A stretch of 64,000 nt of DNA from Flavobacterium hydrophilum (GCF_003202405.1 NZ_QJHL01000002.1:558001-622000), one strand, 5' to 3'. Shown: positions 52,723-62,975, counted from the stretch's first letter. The notes: generated from the sequence alone by a model not told the origin. A program made the numbers and translations.

Positions 52723-54981
52723 TTATTTCAAAGAAAAATCTTTATTCAGATCTGAAACCCGAATAGTAAAAGTTCCTTTTTCAGAAATCCATTTTAAATC
52801 TTCGTTTACAAATTGTAAGTCTTTTTGATTTAAGATAAATTTCACGGTTTTTGTTTCATTTGGCTCTAAACTAATTTTTTCAAATCTTTTTAAAGCTTTA
52901 AACTCAGGCGTAATACTTGCAAAATTATCAGACAGATATAATAAAACAGATTCTTTTCCTGCTCTTTTTCCTGAGTTTGTAACATCAACAGAAACGTTTA
53001 TTTCGTCAGTAGTATTGATTTCATTTTTGTCAATTTTTAAATTCGAATATTTAAACGTGGTATATGACAATCCTGTTCCGAATTCAAACTGAGGCGAATA
53101 ACTTTTTTCATATTTGGCATCATTGTTCTGTTCTTCTTCCGCAATACTTTCGGTATATTTTCGGTTGTATTTTTCTAATGAATTTGGATATCTTGGATAA
53201 TTATAAGGTAATCTTCCGCTTGGATTTACGTCACCGTAAATAATATCAATCAAAGCTCTGGCTCCTTCATTTCCCGGAAGATAACATTGAATAACGGTAT
53301 TCATTTTACCTTCAAAATCACTAATTAATCTTGGTCTTCCTTCGTTTAAAACTAAAATAATTGGTTTGTTTAATTTAGCTAAAGCCAAAGCTAATTTGAT
53401 TTGAGAACTACTCATAAACAGATTTCTGATATCACCGGGAGTTTCTGTGTAGTTTTTCTCTCCTAAACACAAAATTATTTTAGAAGCATCTTTAGCTAAA
53501 TCGACGGCTTTTTGAATTTCGGCATCATTTTCATTTTCTAAATCTGCGCCAGGGGTGTATAAAACATTCTCTTTTCCAATTTTGTTTTGAAAAGCTTCTA
53601 AAATGGTATATTTATCAGCAGCATAAGTATCTGAATTTTCACCTTGCCAAGTGTATGACCAGCCTCCGTTGAGGTATTTCATACTATTTGCAGTTGCTCC
53701 GGTAATGAGAATTTTTTCGTTTTTGTTCAGAGGTAAAACGGCATTATTATTTTTCAATAAAGTAATGGATTCTGCAGCCGTTTTGTAAGCTTCCTGAATA
53801 TGCTCAGCTGAACCAAATTTTGGATAATCTTTTAAATTAGCAAAGCTGTTCTGAAATAAATTCAATTCGAATTTCATTCTTAAAATACGTGTCACAGCAT
53901 CATCAATTCTGGACATTGGAACTTCTCCTTTTTGAACCAGATCTATCAAATCAGTATAAAAAGAAAATTCTTCAGGAACCATACTCATATCAATTCCGGC
54001 CATTACCGCGATTCTTACTGCATCACGTTTGGTTTCTGCAACTTTATGTCTTGTATGTAAATAGATAATATCTTTCCAGTCTGTGACTACAACTCCTGTA
54101 AAACCTAATTCAGTTTTTAAAATATCAGTAATTAAATGTTTGCTTGCATGAACCGGGGTACCATTAATTTCTCCGGAACTTACCATTACACTTTTGGCTC
54201 CGGCCTTAATAGCAGCCTGATAAATTGTTAAATCGTATTGCCTTAATACACGTTCCGGGATAATACTTGGTGTTCTGTCTTTTCCGGTAGTTGTACTTCC
54301 GTAACCAATATAATGTTTCATGCAGGAAGCAACATTGTATTTTGAGCCTACATTATTTCCTTCAAAGCCTTCAACTAATGCTACAGCCATTTTTGAAGAT
54401 AAATAGGTATCTTCTCCAAAAGATTCCCACATTCTTGACCAGGCAGGATTTCTTGGGAAATCTAAATCCGGTGAAAAAACCCATGGAATTGAAGAAGCTC
54501 TGGTTTCGTAAGCTGAAATTTCGGCGCCACGTTTTACCAAATCGGTATTAAATGTTGCGGCAAGCCCTATTTGTTGTGGAAATAAAGTTGCGCCTGCTGT
54601 GTAACTTGCTCCATGAATGGCATCGATACCATATAAAACCGGTATTTTAAGCCTTGTTTTATTTGCTTGATTGGAAATTGCGGTTAAAGTTTCCTGCCAT
54701 CTTTGTATGGTTGGCGCTCCGGGATTAGGAACATTTAAAATTGAACCGATATGATAATCCTGTATTCCTTGCTTTAATTTTGAAGGATCAAAATGTCCCG
54801 GTTTTTTTGGGTCTTCAAAAAAAGTAACCGTGATTTGTGTCATTTGCCCCACTTTTTCTTCAAGGGTCATTTTTGAAAGCAACTCTGAAACTTTGGTATC
54901 TATTTCTGTTTTTTTATTTGCCTGACTCCATGTTGTACTGCAAATGGAGAAGACGAATAAGAGTAAAATTGCATTTTTCAT
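52723..54981 (-). CDS. Glycoside hydrolase family 3 enzyme (second GH3 of the PUL)
   Basis: This 752-aa enzyme has a signal peptide (to about residue 20, ...TTWSQ) and the three-domain GH3 layout with a C-terminal FnIII-like domain. The nucleophile is Asp301 in 'GVVVTDWKDIIYL'. 'MKHYIGYGSTTTGKDR' and 'SPDLDFPRNPAWSRMWESFGEDTYL' are standard. It differs clearly from the downstream GH3 (e.g. TDW versus SDW at the nucleophile), so the two are not recent copies and may split linkages or chain lengths. Its start is 35 bp downstream of the stop codon of the lipidated GH30. Confidence 0.93.
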   Translation of the reverse strand: MKNAILLLFVFSICSTTWSQANKKTEIDTKVSELLSKMTLEEKVGQMTQITVTFFEDPKKPGHFDPSKLKQGIQDYHIGSILNVPNPGAPTIQRWQETLTAISNQANKTRLKIPVLYGIDAIHGASYTAGATLFPQQIGLAATFNTDLVKRGAEISAYETRASSIPWVFSPDLDFPRNPAWSRMWESFGEDTYLSSKMAVALVEGFEGNNVGSKYNVASCMKHYIGYGSTTTGKDRTPSIIPERVLRQYDLTIYQAAIKAGAKSVMVSSGEINGTPVHASKHLITDILKTELGFTGVVVTDWKDIIYLHTRHKVAETKRDAVRIAVMAGIDMSMVPEEFSFYTDLIDLVQKGEVPMSRIDDAVTRILRMKFELNLFQNSFANLKDYPKFGSAEHIQEAYKTAAESITLLKNNNAVLPLNKNEKILITGATANSMKYLNGGWSYTWQGENSDTYAADKYTILEAFQNKIGKENVLYTPGADLENENDAEIQKAVDLAKDASKIILCLGEKNYTETPGDIRNLFMSSSQIKLALALAKLNKPIILVLNEGRPRLISDFEGKMNTVIQCYLPGNEGARALIDIIYGDVNPSGRLPYNYPRYPNSLEKYNRKYTESIAEEEQNNDAKYEKSYSPQFEFGTGLSYTTFKYSNLKIDKNEINTTDEINVSVDVTNSGKRAGKESVLLYLSDNFASITPEFKALKRFEKISLEPNETKTVKFILNQKDLQFVNEDLKWISEKGTFTIRVSDLNKDFSLK

Positions 54982-55016
54982 TTTGTAATTTTAAATTAAT
55001 ATTTTCAAATAAAATC

Positions 55017-56477
55017 CTAGAAAATTAAAGTCTGAATAGCATGAGCCGGTATTGTAATTATTGTTTTTTGAGAATTGAATAGTATGGAATATGCCACTTC
55101 TTTATCAGACTGATTCATTACTACTGTTGCAATTTTTCCATCAGAATTACAAAAAGAAGTGCTCGTTACTATTTTGTTGCTTACGACATTACTGATTCTT
55201 TTTGCTTCCGGTCTGATGAATTTCGAAAAGTGTCCAATGTAATAATACATCGGCGTATATATAATTTCTCCTGAGTTTGTATTGGCGTGAATAGGAGCAA
55301 AGCAAAAATTCCCAACATGATTGGGGCCTCCGTTTTGGTCTAAAAGAATATTCCAGTCTGTCCAGCCTGTTGTTCCGTTATTGAAATCGTTCATCATATT
55401 AATTCCATATCGTTCTGCATGACCCCAAAATTGTAATTTCTCAGCATTAAATCTTTCATTACAGCCTTCTGTGAACAATAAATTTTTATTTGGAAAAGCT
55501 TTATGAACATTGGCTACTGATTCAAATTGTGGTGGACCGCCATTCCAGGTTTCATACCAATGAAATCCTATTCCCCAGGCATATTTTGAAACCTCTGGAT
55601 CAGAAAAAAACAAATGGGCTCTTTTTTCCAGCATATCTCCTCGATTGTGATCCCAAATAATAATATTTCTGGAACCAAGTCCTTCTTTTTCAAGAGTTGG
55701 TCCGAGAAAATTTTTCAGAAAATCTCTTTCGGCTTCAGGTGTATAAATGCAGGATTCCCAACTTTGGCTTGCCATTGGTTCGTTTTGAATGGTTAATCCC
55801 CATACAGGGATCCCTTCTTTTTCATATGCTTTTATAAATTTTGAATAATAATTTGCCCAGGATTGAGCAAATTCAGGCAATAAAACGCCGCCGTGCAAAA
55901 TATCCTTATTGTTTTTCATAAACGCTGGGGGACTCCATGGGCTAACATATAAGGTTAACTTACCGCCGGTAGTTTCAATTGCTTTTTTGATTAATGGGAT
56001 TCGATATTTTTTGTCGTGATCAATATTGAAAGTTTTTAGTTCCTTATCTCCTTCTTGTATATAAGTATAACTTTCGCTGCTAAAATCACAGCTATGTATA
56101 TTGGTTCTGGCTAAAGAGTAGCCAATTCCTTTGTTTTTATCATAATAAGCAGTAAGAAATTCTTGTTGCTTTATTGGAGATAATGTAGCAAAGACTTCGG
56201 CACTTGCATCAGTAATTGCACCTCCGATTCCTAAGAAAGTCTGAAATTTTTTTTCTGCATCAACAGTTATAAAAACCTCAGGATTTAATTGCTGTTCTGA
56301 TAGAGTTAAAATAAAATTATTGGAAGACGACAATCTCAAATCAGAATTTTCAGCAGTAGTATAAACTTCAATTTTATTAATTACCGAATCCTTAGTACCC
56401 TCATCAACTTTAGATGTAGAGCAGCCTGATTGCAGAATTGGCAGTACTAATAATAAAATTCTGTTGATTGATTTCAT
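55017..56477 (-). CDS. Glycoside hydrolase family 30 enzyme, lipoprotein
   Basis: This 486-aa enzyme has a lipoprotein signal peptide (lipidated Cys19 in LQSGC). The GH30 (alpha/beta)8 plus side beta domain follows, with acid/base Glu233 in 'TIQNEPMASQSWESC' and nucleophile Glu337 in 'LLFTEGCNERF'. 'FLGIGGAITDASAEVFATLS' is the conserved GH30 start. GH30 members include glucosylceramidases and endo-beta-1,6-glucanases; in a PUL with GH3, the latter is more likely. Lipidation would place it at the outer membrane. It is a close homologue of the next upstream gene. Confidence 0.92.
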   Translation of the reverse strand: MKSINRILLLVLPILQSGCSTSKVDEGTKDSVINKIEVYTTAENSDLRLSSSNNFILTLSEQQLNPEVFITVDAEKKFQTFLGIGGAITDASAEVFATLSPIKQQEFLTAYYDKNKGIGYSLARTNIHSCDFSSESYTYIQEGDKELKTFNIDHDKKYRIPLIKKAIETTGGKLTLYVSPWSPPAFMKNNKDILHGGVLLPEFAQSWANYYSKFIKAYEKEGIPVWGLTIQNEPMASQSWESCIYTPEAERDFLKNFLGPTLEKEGLGSRNIIIWDHNRGDMLEKRAHLFFSDPEVSKYAWGIGFHWYETWNGGPPQFESVANVHKAFPNKNLLFTEGCNERFNAEKLQFWGHAERYGINMMNDFNNGTTGWTDWNILLDQNGGPNHVGNFCFAPIHANTNSGEIIYTPMYYYIGHFSKFIRPEAKRISNVVSNKIVTSTSFCNSDGKIATVVMNQSDKEVAYSILFNSQKTIITIPAHAIQTLIF

Positions 56478-56541
56478 TGTGTTTTTATATGATTAAGAAA
56501 TAAAGGGCTAAATAAATAGCCCTCCTTACTAAACAAAATAA

Positions 56542-58002
56542 TTAATAAACTAAAGTTTGTATTGCGTGTGCAGGTATTTTTATTACTGTTTTTTCAGTTG
56601 CGATTATTAAATTATAAGTGATTTCATTATCCGTATGGTTCATTACGATAGTTGTCATATTTCCATCTTTATTTAAGAAAGACGTACTTGACAAATAACT
56701 TCTGCTTACAGATGTGCTAACCCTGACAGCATCCGGGCGAATGAATTTAGAAAAATGACCAATATAATAATAGGACGGCGTATAAATTAATTCGCCTGTT
56801 GTTGTATCGGCATGAATAGGTGCGAAGCAAAAATTACCAACATGATTTGGTCCTCCAAACTGGTCTAAAAGAATATTCCAATCTGTCCAGGCAACAGTTC
56901 CGTTGTTAAAATCATTAATCATAGAAGTTCCATATCTTTCGGCATTTGGCCAAAACTGATATTTTGCGGCATCAAATCTTTCGACGCAGCCTTCTGTAAA
57001 AATTAATTTTTTATCCGGATAAGCTTCATGAACTCTTGCTACATTTTCAAACATGGGTTGCGCACCTGTCCAGGTTTCATACCAGTGAAAACCCATTCCC
57101 CAAACATATTTTGAAGCCTCTGGATCTGAAAAAATAACATTTGCTCTTTGTACCATTAAATCACGATTATGATCCCAGGCAATAATTTTTACATTTCCTA
57201 AGCCTTCTTTTTTTAGTGTTGGTCCAAGAAAATTTTTCAGAAAATCTCTTTCGTCTTCAGCAGTATACAGGCAGGATTCCCAGGTTTGGGTTGCCATAGG
57301 CTCATTTTGTACAGAGGTTGCCCAAATTGGAATTCCTTCTTTTTCGTATGCTTTTATAAATTTGGCATACATATTTGCCCATGGCTGGTAAAATTCAGGT
57401 AATAATTTTCCGCCTTTAAGCACATTTTTGTTGCTTTTCATAAAAGCATTAGGCGACCATGGTGTTGCATAGGTAGGTATTTTTCCTCCGGCAGTTTTTA
57501 TGGCTTGTTTGATTAATGGAATTCTAAATTCTTTATCGTGTTCAATAGAAAAAGTTTTTAATTCGGTATCACCTTCCTGAATATAAGAATAGCTTCCACT
57601 GCTAAAATCAGAACTTTGTATCGTTGTTCTTAGTAATGAATAACCTATACCTTTTTGAGTATCATAGTAAGCATTTAGGAATTCAGTTTGTTTTTCTTTG
57701 GATAGTTTGGCAAATATTTCGGCACTTGCATCAGTAATGGCACCTCCAATTCCAATAAAAGTCTGAAATTTTCTGGAAGGTTCTACAAAAACTGAAATTT
57801 CAGTTTCTACAGGTTGTTTAGAAGGTGAGAATTTTAAATTATCTGTAGGGGTTAACCTTAATTTTGTATTATCAGCAGTGGTATACACTGTGATCGTTTT
57901 ATTATTTGTTGTAAATTCTTTTGTCTGCTTTGGTTTTTTCTGTTGTGGATAAACAGAAAAAGATAAACATAAACAAGTAATAACAAAGCCAATTTTTTTC
58001 AT
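56542..58002 (-). CDS. Glycoside hydrolase family 30 enzyme, secreted
   Basis: This 486-aa enzyme has the same length as its neighbour but a type I signal peptide (MKKIGFVITCLCLSFSVYPQ) instead of a lipobox. Catalytic residues are Glu234 in 'SVQNEPMATQTWESC' and Glu337 in 'LIFTEGCVERF'. Long stretches are identical or conservatively changed between the two GH30 proteins, so they arose by tandem duplication. The different export signals suggest one acts at the surface or outer membrane and the other in the periplasm. It is separated from susD by a 216-bp gap holding two hairpins. Confidence 0.92.
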   Translation of the reverse strand: MKKIGFVITCLCLSFSVYPQQKKPKQTKEFTTNNKTITVYTTADNTKLRLTPTDNLKFSPSKQPVETEISVFVEPSRKFQTFIGIGGAITDASAEIFAKLSKEKQTEFLNAYYDTQKGIGYSLLRTTIQSSDFSSGSYSYIQEGDTELKTFSIEHDKEFRIPLIKQAIKTAGGKIPTYATPWSPNAFMKSNKNVLKGGKLLPEFYQPWANMYAKFIKAYEKEGIPIWATSVQNEPMATQTWESCLYTAEDERDFLKNFLGPTLKKEGLGNVKIIAWDHNRDLMVQRANVIFSDPEASKYVWGMGFHWYETWTGAQPMFENVARVHEAYPDKKLIFTEGCVERFDAAKYQFWPNAERYGTSMINDFNNGTVAWTDWNILLDQFGGPNHVGNFCFAPIHADTTTGELIYTPSYYYIGHFSKFIRPDAVRVSTSVSRSYLSSTSFLNKDGNMTTIVMNHTDNEITYNLIIATEKTVIKIPAHAIQTLVY

Positions 58003-58069
58003 TGCATATGTTTTAATAATTTAAGAATCAGGCATAATTTCTTTTTTGAATTCTTTAAAATGATTTAAA

Positions 58070-58103
58070 AATAGCCCATAATCACTTAAGAATATGGGCT
58101 ATT
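58070..58103 (-). terminator. Hairpin after susD, attenuator-like
   Basis: AATAGCCCATA (58070-58080) pairs perfectly with TATGGGCTATT (58093-58103). Read on the minus strand it is followed by a short T-run (ATTTTT). It is probably a leaky terminator between susD and the glycosidase genes. Confidence 0.65.
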
Positions 58104-58183
58104 CTAACAACCAAACTTAACTTAAACTTAACCTGAAATGATTCACATTTGAGTGAACACATTTTCATATTTTTAAAGAAGTA

Positions 58184-58207
58184 ATCAGTGCTTTTTACAG
58201 CACTGAT
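58184..58207 (-). promoter_or_regulatory. Second hairpin just after the susD stop codon
   Basis: ATCAGTGCT (58184-58192) pairs perfectly with AGCACTGAT (58199-58207) across a 6-nt loop, about 12 nt after the susD stop codon. There is no strong T-run, so it may protect the susCD 3' end rather than terminate. Confidence 0.55.
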
Positions 58208-58218
58208 ATTTCATATTT

Positions 58219-59778
58219 CTAACTACCCCAACCTGGATTTGGTGTCATTTTACTATTGTTAAGAATCTCTGCAGAAGGTATTGGATATAAGCTATGTTTC
58301 TCAGCAAAATTACCGTTCTTTTTAAATCCTTGATTTTTAAGCGCCGTTGCAGCATCACCCCAACGAATTAAATCAAGGAATCTGAATCCTTCAAATGCTA
58401 ATTCTAATCTTCTTTCAGTTTTAATTGCGTCGAGAGTAACAGTTTTGACAGGTAAATCTACCCTGTCACGAACTTTAGTGAAATAACCCTGTGCAGTTGA
58501 AACATTTCCTGCTAAAAGATTCGCTTCTGCTGCCATCAATAAAACATCAGCATACCTGATTAATCTAATATTTGTTCCGTAGTTTAATTCAGCAACACCT
58601 GGACTTGCAACTGTTTCAGACTTTAATGAACCATATTTAAGTCTGAAATAACCTTCCATTCCCCAAACTGGTGGCGCTTCTGTCCAATCCAGATCCTTGT
58701 CTACTATCCAGTCTCCGCCATATTTTGTTCTAAGATCGGCAACTGACAATATTGAAGCATTTTTTCTAATGACATCACCTTCTGCATCAAATGCCTGAGC
58801 CATTTTAGCTGTTGGATAGTTAAAGCCCCAACCTGGCAGAAGTCCTGAAGTTCCTGTTGTATAATAATCTCCTCTAGGTCCCATTAACTGCCAGTTTATA
58901 TTGTTTTCCATTGAACGGTTTCCTCCCCATTGAAAATTACCCCAATCATACCCGGTAATATTATAACCAACTTCAAACAAAGATTCTAAACCGTATTCAG
59001 ATTCTTTTAAAAATAATTTTGAATAATCAGGAGCAAGGTCATATTCAGTTGAAGTTATTACATCATCAAATGCATCAGCTGCTTCAGGATACATCTTTTG
59101 GTATAAATAAGCTTTACCTTTTATAGCCTGTGCAGTACCTTTTGACATTCTAAAACGCATTGCAACAGGATACTCACTTTTTTTAGGCAGATTTGGAATT
59201 GCTTCATCCAAATCTTTGTGTATTTGTGCATAGATTTGTTCCGGAGTCGATTTTTCGAGTGCAAATTCAGATGCACCCGGAAGTGCTAATCTTAATGGAA
59301 CTCCACCCCACATTGAAACTAATTCAAAATAAAAAAATGCTCTTAAGGCTTTGGCTTCGGCTATCATTTGAACTTTAGCAGGCGTATCTCCTTCTGCAAT
59401 ATTAATAATAGCATTGGCTCTCATAATACCAAAATACATGGTTTTAAAAGAATGTTCAATTGGTTTGTTTTCAGCTGTATATGAAAAATCGTCTAATTGC
59501 TGGTAAGAAGGCTGGTCACCATCTGAACCACCACCTGCGTGTGTTTCGTCTGCAGGGAATGATTTTACAACATACATAGAATTCCAGTCAGTAGTGTAAG
59601 CCCATTGCAGGACATCATAGCATGCAAATACACCTTCCTGAAGTTCTTCTTCGGTTTTGAAATAATCATCAGCAGCCAAAACACCATAAACCGGCTTATC
59701 TAAGAAATCGTCTGCACAGGAAACCAGCATAATAGCTAAGCCTGTAAATAATGATATTTTATATATTAATTTTTTCAT
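58219..59778 (-). CDS. susD: SusD/RagB family outer-membrane glycan-binding lipoprotein
   Basis: SusD-like proteins cap the SusC channel and bind oligosaccharides at the cell surface. The 519-aa protein has a lipoprotein signal (lipidated Cys21 in MLVSCADDFLDKP). It has TPR-like helices ('AEAKALRAFFYFELVSMWGGVPLRL', 'GKAYLYQKMYPEAADAFDDVI') and the family's C-terminal 'TERRLELAFEGFRFLDLIRWGDA' and 'LYPIPSAEI'. Spacing to susC is 29 bp. It is a family-level homologue of SusD; the actual ligand here is inferred to be a beta-glucan. Confidence 0.93.
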   Translation of the reverse strand: MKKLIYKISLFTGLAIMLVSCADDFLDKPVYGVLAADDYFKTEEELQEGVFACYDVLQWAYTTDWNSMYVVKSFPADETHAGGGSDGDQPSYQQLDDFSYTAENKPIEHSFKTMYFGIMRANAIINIAEGDTPAKVQMIAEAKALRAFFYFELVSMWGGVPLRLALPGASEFALEKSTPEQIYAQIHKDLDEAIPNLPKKSEYPVAMRFRMSKGTAQAIKGKAYLYQKMYPEAADAFDDVITSTEYDLAPDYSKLFLKESEYGLESLFEVGYNITGYDWGNFQWGGNRSMENNINWQLMGPRGDYYTTGTSGLLPGWGFNYPTAKMAQAFDAEGDVIRKNASILSVADLRTKYGGDWIVDKDLDWTEAPPVWGMEGYFRLKYGSLKSETVASPGVAELNYGTNIRLIRYADVLLMAAEANLLAGNVSTAQGYFTKVRDRVDLPVKTVTLDAIKTERRLELAFEGFRFLDLIRWGDAATALKNQGFKKNGNFAEKHSLYPIPSAEILNNSKMTPNPGWGS

Positions 59779-59807
59779 CGTTATTTATTTTTGTATTCGT
59801 CTTTGAA

Positions 59808-62800
59808 TTAAAATGATACTGATAATCCTGTCATGATACGGCTTGCATTTGGATACAAACCTCTGTCAATACCTTGTGAGTTATTTGAGAAACTTCCTAC
59901 TTCAGGATCAATACCTTTGTATTTTGTAAATGTGAAGTAATCATCAAGTGAAACATAAAGTCTTAAGCTGCTCACTTTTATCTGGCTTAATAATTCTGAT
60001 TTAAAATTATATCCTAATTGAATTTGTTTGATTTTTACATAAGAAGCATCCTGAACCATTAAATCACTTGTGTAAATAATTGGGTCACTATAAGATGCTT
60101 TTGGAAAGCTATTGGTACTTCCTTCTCCTGTCCATCTGTCAGTATAAAAGAATGATGGACGATTAGAAGCCGGGTTATCAACTCTCGCTAATGCCAGGAA
60201 GTTTTCTCCTCCAAATGCACCTTGTGCAAAAATCTTAAGATCAAATCCTTTGTATTCAAAATCTATAGTAGATGAAATTATTACATCATGATGAGGATCT
60301 CCAATATAGGTTTTATCCTGATCTGTAATATCACCATCACCATTCGTATCAACAACTACAGGCGCACCCGGAGTAGGATTCCATGTAGTAACATTTCCTA
60401 AAGCTGTTTTGTAAGCATCAATTTGTGCCTGATTTTGAAATATTCCATCTGTTTTATACCCTCTGAAATACCAAACCGGTTTTCCTAATTCGAAAGAAGT
60501 TACAGTTCCTAATACTGGTAGGTTCGCTCCGTCAACTCTTGTAAGTAATGGGTTTAAATAAGTAACCTCATTTTTAATTGTAGTCAGGTTTAAGTTGATT
60601 CCATAGTTGAATTTACGCCCTGTTTCTCTCCATCCTGCTTCAATTTCAAATCCTTTATTTGTTACATCACCAGCATTAGCATATGGAGCTGCATAACCAG
60701 TTGATAAAGGTGGAGATGAAGGAGTTAATAAGTCTTTTGTAACTTTTTTATAATAGTCAAAACCAAATGTTAATCTGTTTTCGAAAGCTCTTACATCAAA
60801 TCCTAAATCGGTTTGTTCGGTTGTTTCCCAGGTAATGTCTTTGTTAGGTAATGCTTTAAGCTCACCAACTGTATAGTAATTACCTAGTGCATCCGGATAT
60901 TTTAAACCATCTTTAGTAATAAATGCCTGCCATTGACCGGCAGCAATATTAGATGTCGATCCGTTCTGACCCCATGATGCTCTTAATTTTAAATGATTGA
61001 TAGTTTCAGGAGCCCAAAATGATTCATTAGAGATGATCCATCCAGCTGATACTGCAGGGAAATAACCTGCACGTTTATCTGGTGCAAAAAGTGAAGAGTT
61101 ATCATTTCTTAAAGAAGCCTGGAATAAATATTTATTATCGAATGAATACGTAAGACGTCCAAAGTAAGAGTTCATTGATGATGGCGTTATATTACCAGAT
61201 AAAGTTCCCGCTACAGGAGCTTCTCCAATTGGGGCCCATTGATCACCTTCTTTAATCATACCTGATGCACGTGTATTCAAATAACGATATTCAGTGTCCT
61301 GAGCAGACATACCTATCATGGCAGAGAATTCATGCTTACCGATTGTTTTGGTGTAAGTTGCGAAGTTTTCAAATAACCATGTTTTGAAAATCCCCTGATT
61401 ATAAGTTTTAGAATTTGTAGTGTTTTCTTTAGTTGAATTCCACCATGCCTTTTGAGACCAGTCATCATAATTGTTGAATGCTTGCTCAATACCGTAACGT
61501 GTTGTAAAAACAAATCCTTCAAAAGGCTTAATATTAGCATACACATTACCAATAATTTTAGTTTCCTGACTTAAACCATGATCAATTGCAATTTGTCCAA
61601 TTGGATTTGCTATTTCTCCATCAATATATTCCGAGATACCATAATACTCTCCGTTTTTATTGGTGATGAGTACTTTTCCTGCCGCTAATGCATCCTGAAC
61701 ATGCTGTGGCAGCGCTGTTCCGTTTGGATAAAAAACAGGGGTTAAAGGATCCATTAACATTGCGTGGTTCATTATACCATTAAAACTGTCATCCTCAGTA
61801 AAAGCTTTACGTTTGTTTACTGAAAGAGAAAAATTCTCTCCAACTTCTAAATATCTGCTTACTTTGTGATTGGAGTTAAATCTAACAGTTGTACGTTTAA
61901 AATTGGTTTTATCTCCTCCAAAAATACCATCTTGACTGAAAAAATTACCTGAAAGTAAAAAAGTTGAAACTTCATTTCCTCCCGCTAATTGAAGTGTGTG
62001 GTGCTGCATTGGTGCTGCATCTTCAGCTGCTTCATCAAGCCAGTCTGTTCCTTTTTTACCCGCCCAGTCTGCTACATTTGGTCTGTTGCCCGGAGGTTTT
62101 GTTTCGTCAATCCATTTAACATACTGATCAGCACTCATCATTTCTAATTTTGTTCTCAAAGACTGAAAACCAAATTGATTGCTGTAAGTAACTTTCATAG
62201 ATCCTGCTTTACCTTTTTTAGTCGTAATCATTACTACTCCATTACCCCCATCAGCTCCATAGATAGCTGCTGAGGCAGCATCTTTTAAGATTTCTATTTT
62301 TTCGATGTCATTAGAATCAAGGAAATCAATATTACCAGTTCGCATTCCGTCAACTACATAAATCGGGTCTGAGTTACCGTTTGATCCTGCTCCACGAATA
62401 CGAACTTTGGCTCCGGCTCCAGGAGCTCCTGATTGTGCCATAACAGTAACACCAGCAGCTTGCCCTTGTAGTACTTGTGTAGACAGACCAACCGACAGGT
62501 TTGCAATTTGCTCTGCTTTTATTGATGAAATTGCACCTGTTACAACACTTTTCTTTTGAGTTCCATATCCTACTACTACAACTTCATTTAAGGTTTGTGA
62601 TTCAGGTTTCAATCTGATTTCAATTTTAGTTCTTCCATTTACAGCCTCCTGTACTGTATTGTATCCAACAAAACTAATTGTCAATGTCCCATTAGATGGA
62701 ACAGCGATTTGAAATTTTCCATCAAAGTCAGATGCAGTTGCTTTGTTGGTGCCTTTAATTAAAATTGTTGCCCCAGGGACGGGCATTCCACTTTCATCGT

Positions 62801-62894
62801 TTACCATTCCGTTTACCGTAACATCTTGTGCAATTGCGATAGCTGAAAACAATAAAGATGAAAAACAAAAAATAAGTAATTTTGTTAATTTCAT
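59808..62894 (-). CDS. susC: SusC/RagA family TonB-linked outer-membrane transporter
   Basis: This 1028-aa protein imports glycan fragments through the outer membrane using TonB energy. Domain order: signal peptide (about 1-22), CarboxypepD_reg-like domain ('VTVNGMVNDESGMPVPGATILIKG'), TonB-box region 'LNEVVVVGYGTQKKSVVTGAIS', plug domain ('IRGAGSNGNSDPIYVVDGM', 'AAIYGADGGNGVVMITTKKG'), and a large barrel ending 'GLSVSF'. It is the first gene of the PUL operon and faces a divergent regulator gene. The substrate is inferred from the downstream GH30/GH3/GH5 enzymes. Confidence 0.94.
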   Translation of the reverse strand: MKLTKLLIFCFSSLLFSAIAIAQDVTVNGMVNDESGMPVPGATILIKGTNKATASDFDGKFQIAVPSNGTLTISFVGYNTVQEAVNGRTKIEIRLKPESQTLNEVVVVGYGTQKKSVVTGAISSIKAEQIANLSVGLSTQVLQGQAAGVTVMAQSGAPGAGAKVRIRGAGSNGNSDPIYVVDGMRTGNIDFLDSNDIEKIEILKDAASAAIYGADGGNGVVMITTKKGKAGSMKVTYSNQFGFQSLRTKLEMMSADQYVKWIDETKPPGNRPNVADWAGKKGTDWLDEAAEDAAPMQHHTLQLAGGNEVSTFLLSGNFFSQDGIFGGDKTNFKRTTVRFNSNHKVSRYLEVGENFSLSVNKRKAFTEDDSFNGIMNHAMLMDPLTPVFYPNGTALPQHVQDALAAGKVLITNKNGEYYGISEYIDGEIANPIGQIAIDHGLSQETKIIGNVYANIKPFEGFVFTTRYGIEQAFNNYDDWSQKAWWNSTKENTTNSKTYNQGIFKTWLFENFATYTKTIGKHEFSAMIGMSAQDTEYRYLNTRASGMIKEGDQWAPIGEAPVAGTLSGNITPSSMNSYFGRLTYSFDNKYLFQASLRNDNSSLFAPDKRAGYFPAVSAGWIISNESFWAPETINHLKLRASWGQNGSTSNIAAGQWQAFITKDGLKYPDALGNYYTVGELKALPNKDITWETTEQTDLGFDVRAFENRLTFGFDYYKKVTKDLLTPSSPPLSTGYAAPYANAGDVTNKGFEIEAGWRETGRKFNYGINLNLTTIKNEVTYLNPLLTRVDGANLPVLGTVTSFELGKPVWYFRGYKTDGIFQNQAQIDAYKTALGNVTTWNPTPGAPVVVDTNGDGDITDQDKTYIGDPHHDVIISSTIDFEYKGFDLKIFAQGAFGGENFLALARVDNPASNRPSFFYTDRWTGEGSTNSFPKASYSDPIIYTSDLMVQDASYVKIKQIQLGYNFKSELLSQIKVSSLRLYVSLDDYFTFTKYKGIDPEVGSFSNNSQGIDRGLYPNASRIMTGLSVSF

Positions 62895-62933
62895 TTTTCT
62901 AAAAATTTTGGTTAATTAATTAGTAATTTGATG

Positions 62934-62965
62934 CAATGATAAAGTTAAATTTCAACTATTTGCAA
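62934..62965 (-). promoter_or_regulatory. Candidate susC promoter
   Basis: On the minus strand, TTG (62965-62963), 21-bp spacer, TATCATTG (62941-62934), one mismatch from TAnnTTTG. It lies 40 bp before the susC ATG and immediately downstream of the 18-bp repeats. Confidence 0.5.
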
Positions 62966-62975
62966 TTTGTTATTA

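Noticed and set aside
54291..55028. Plus-strand frames of 60-86 codons over the second GH3 gene
   Set aside because: Antisense to conserved GH3 sequence, no family resemblance and no promoter.
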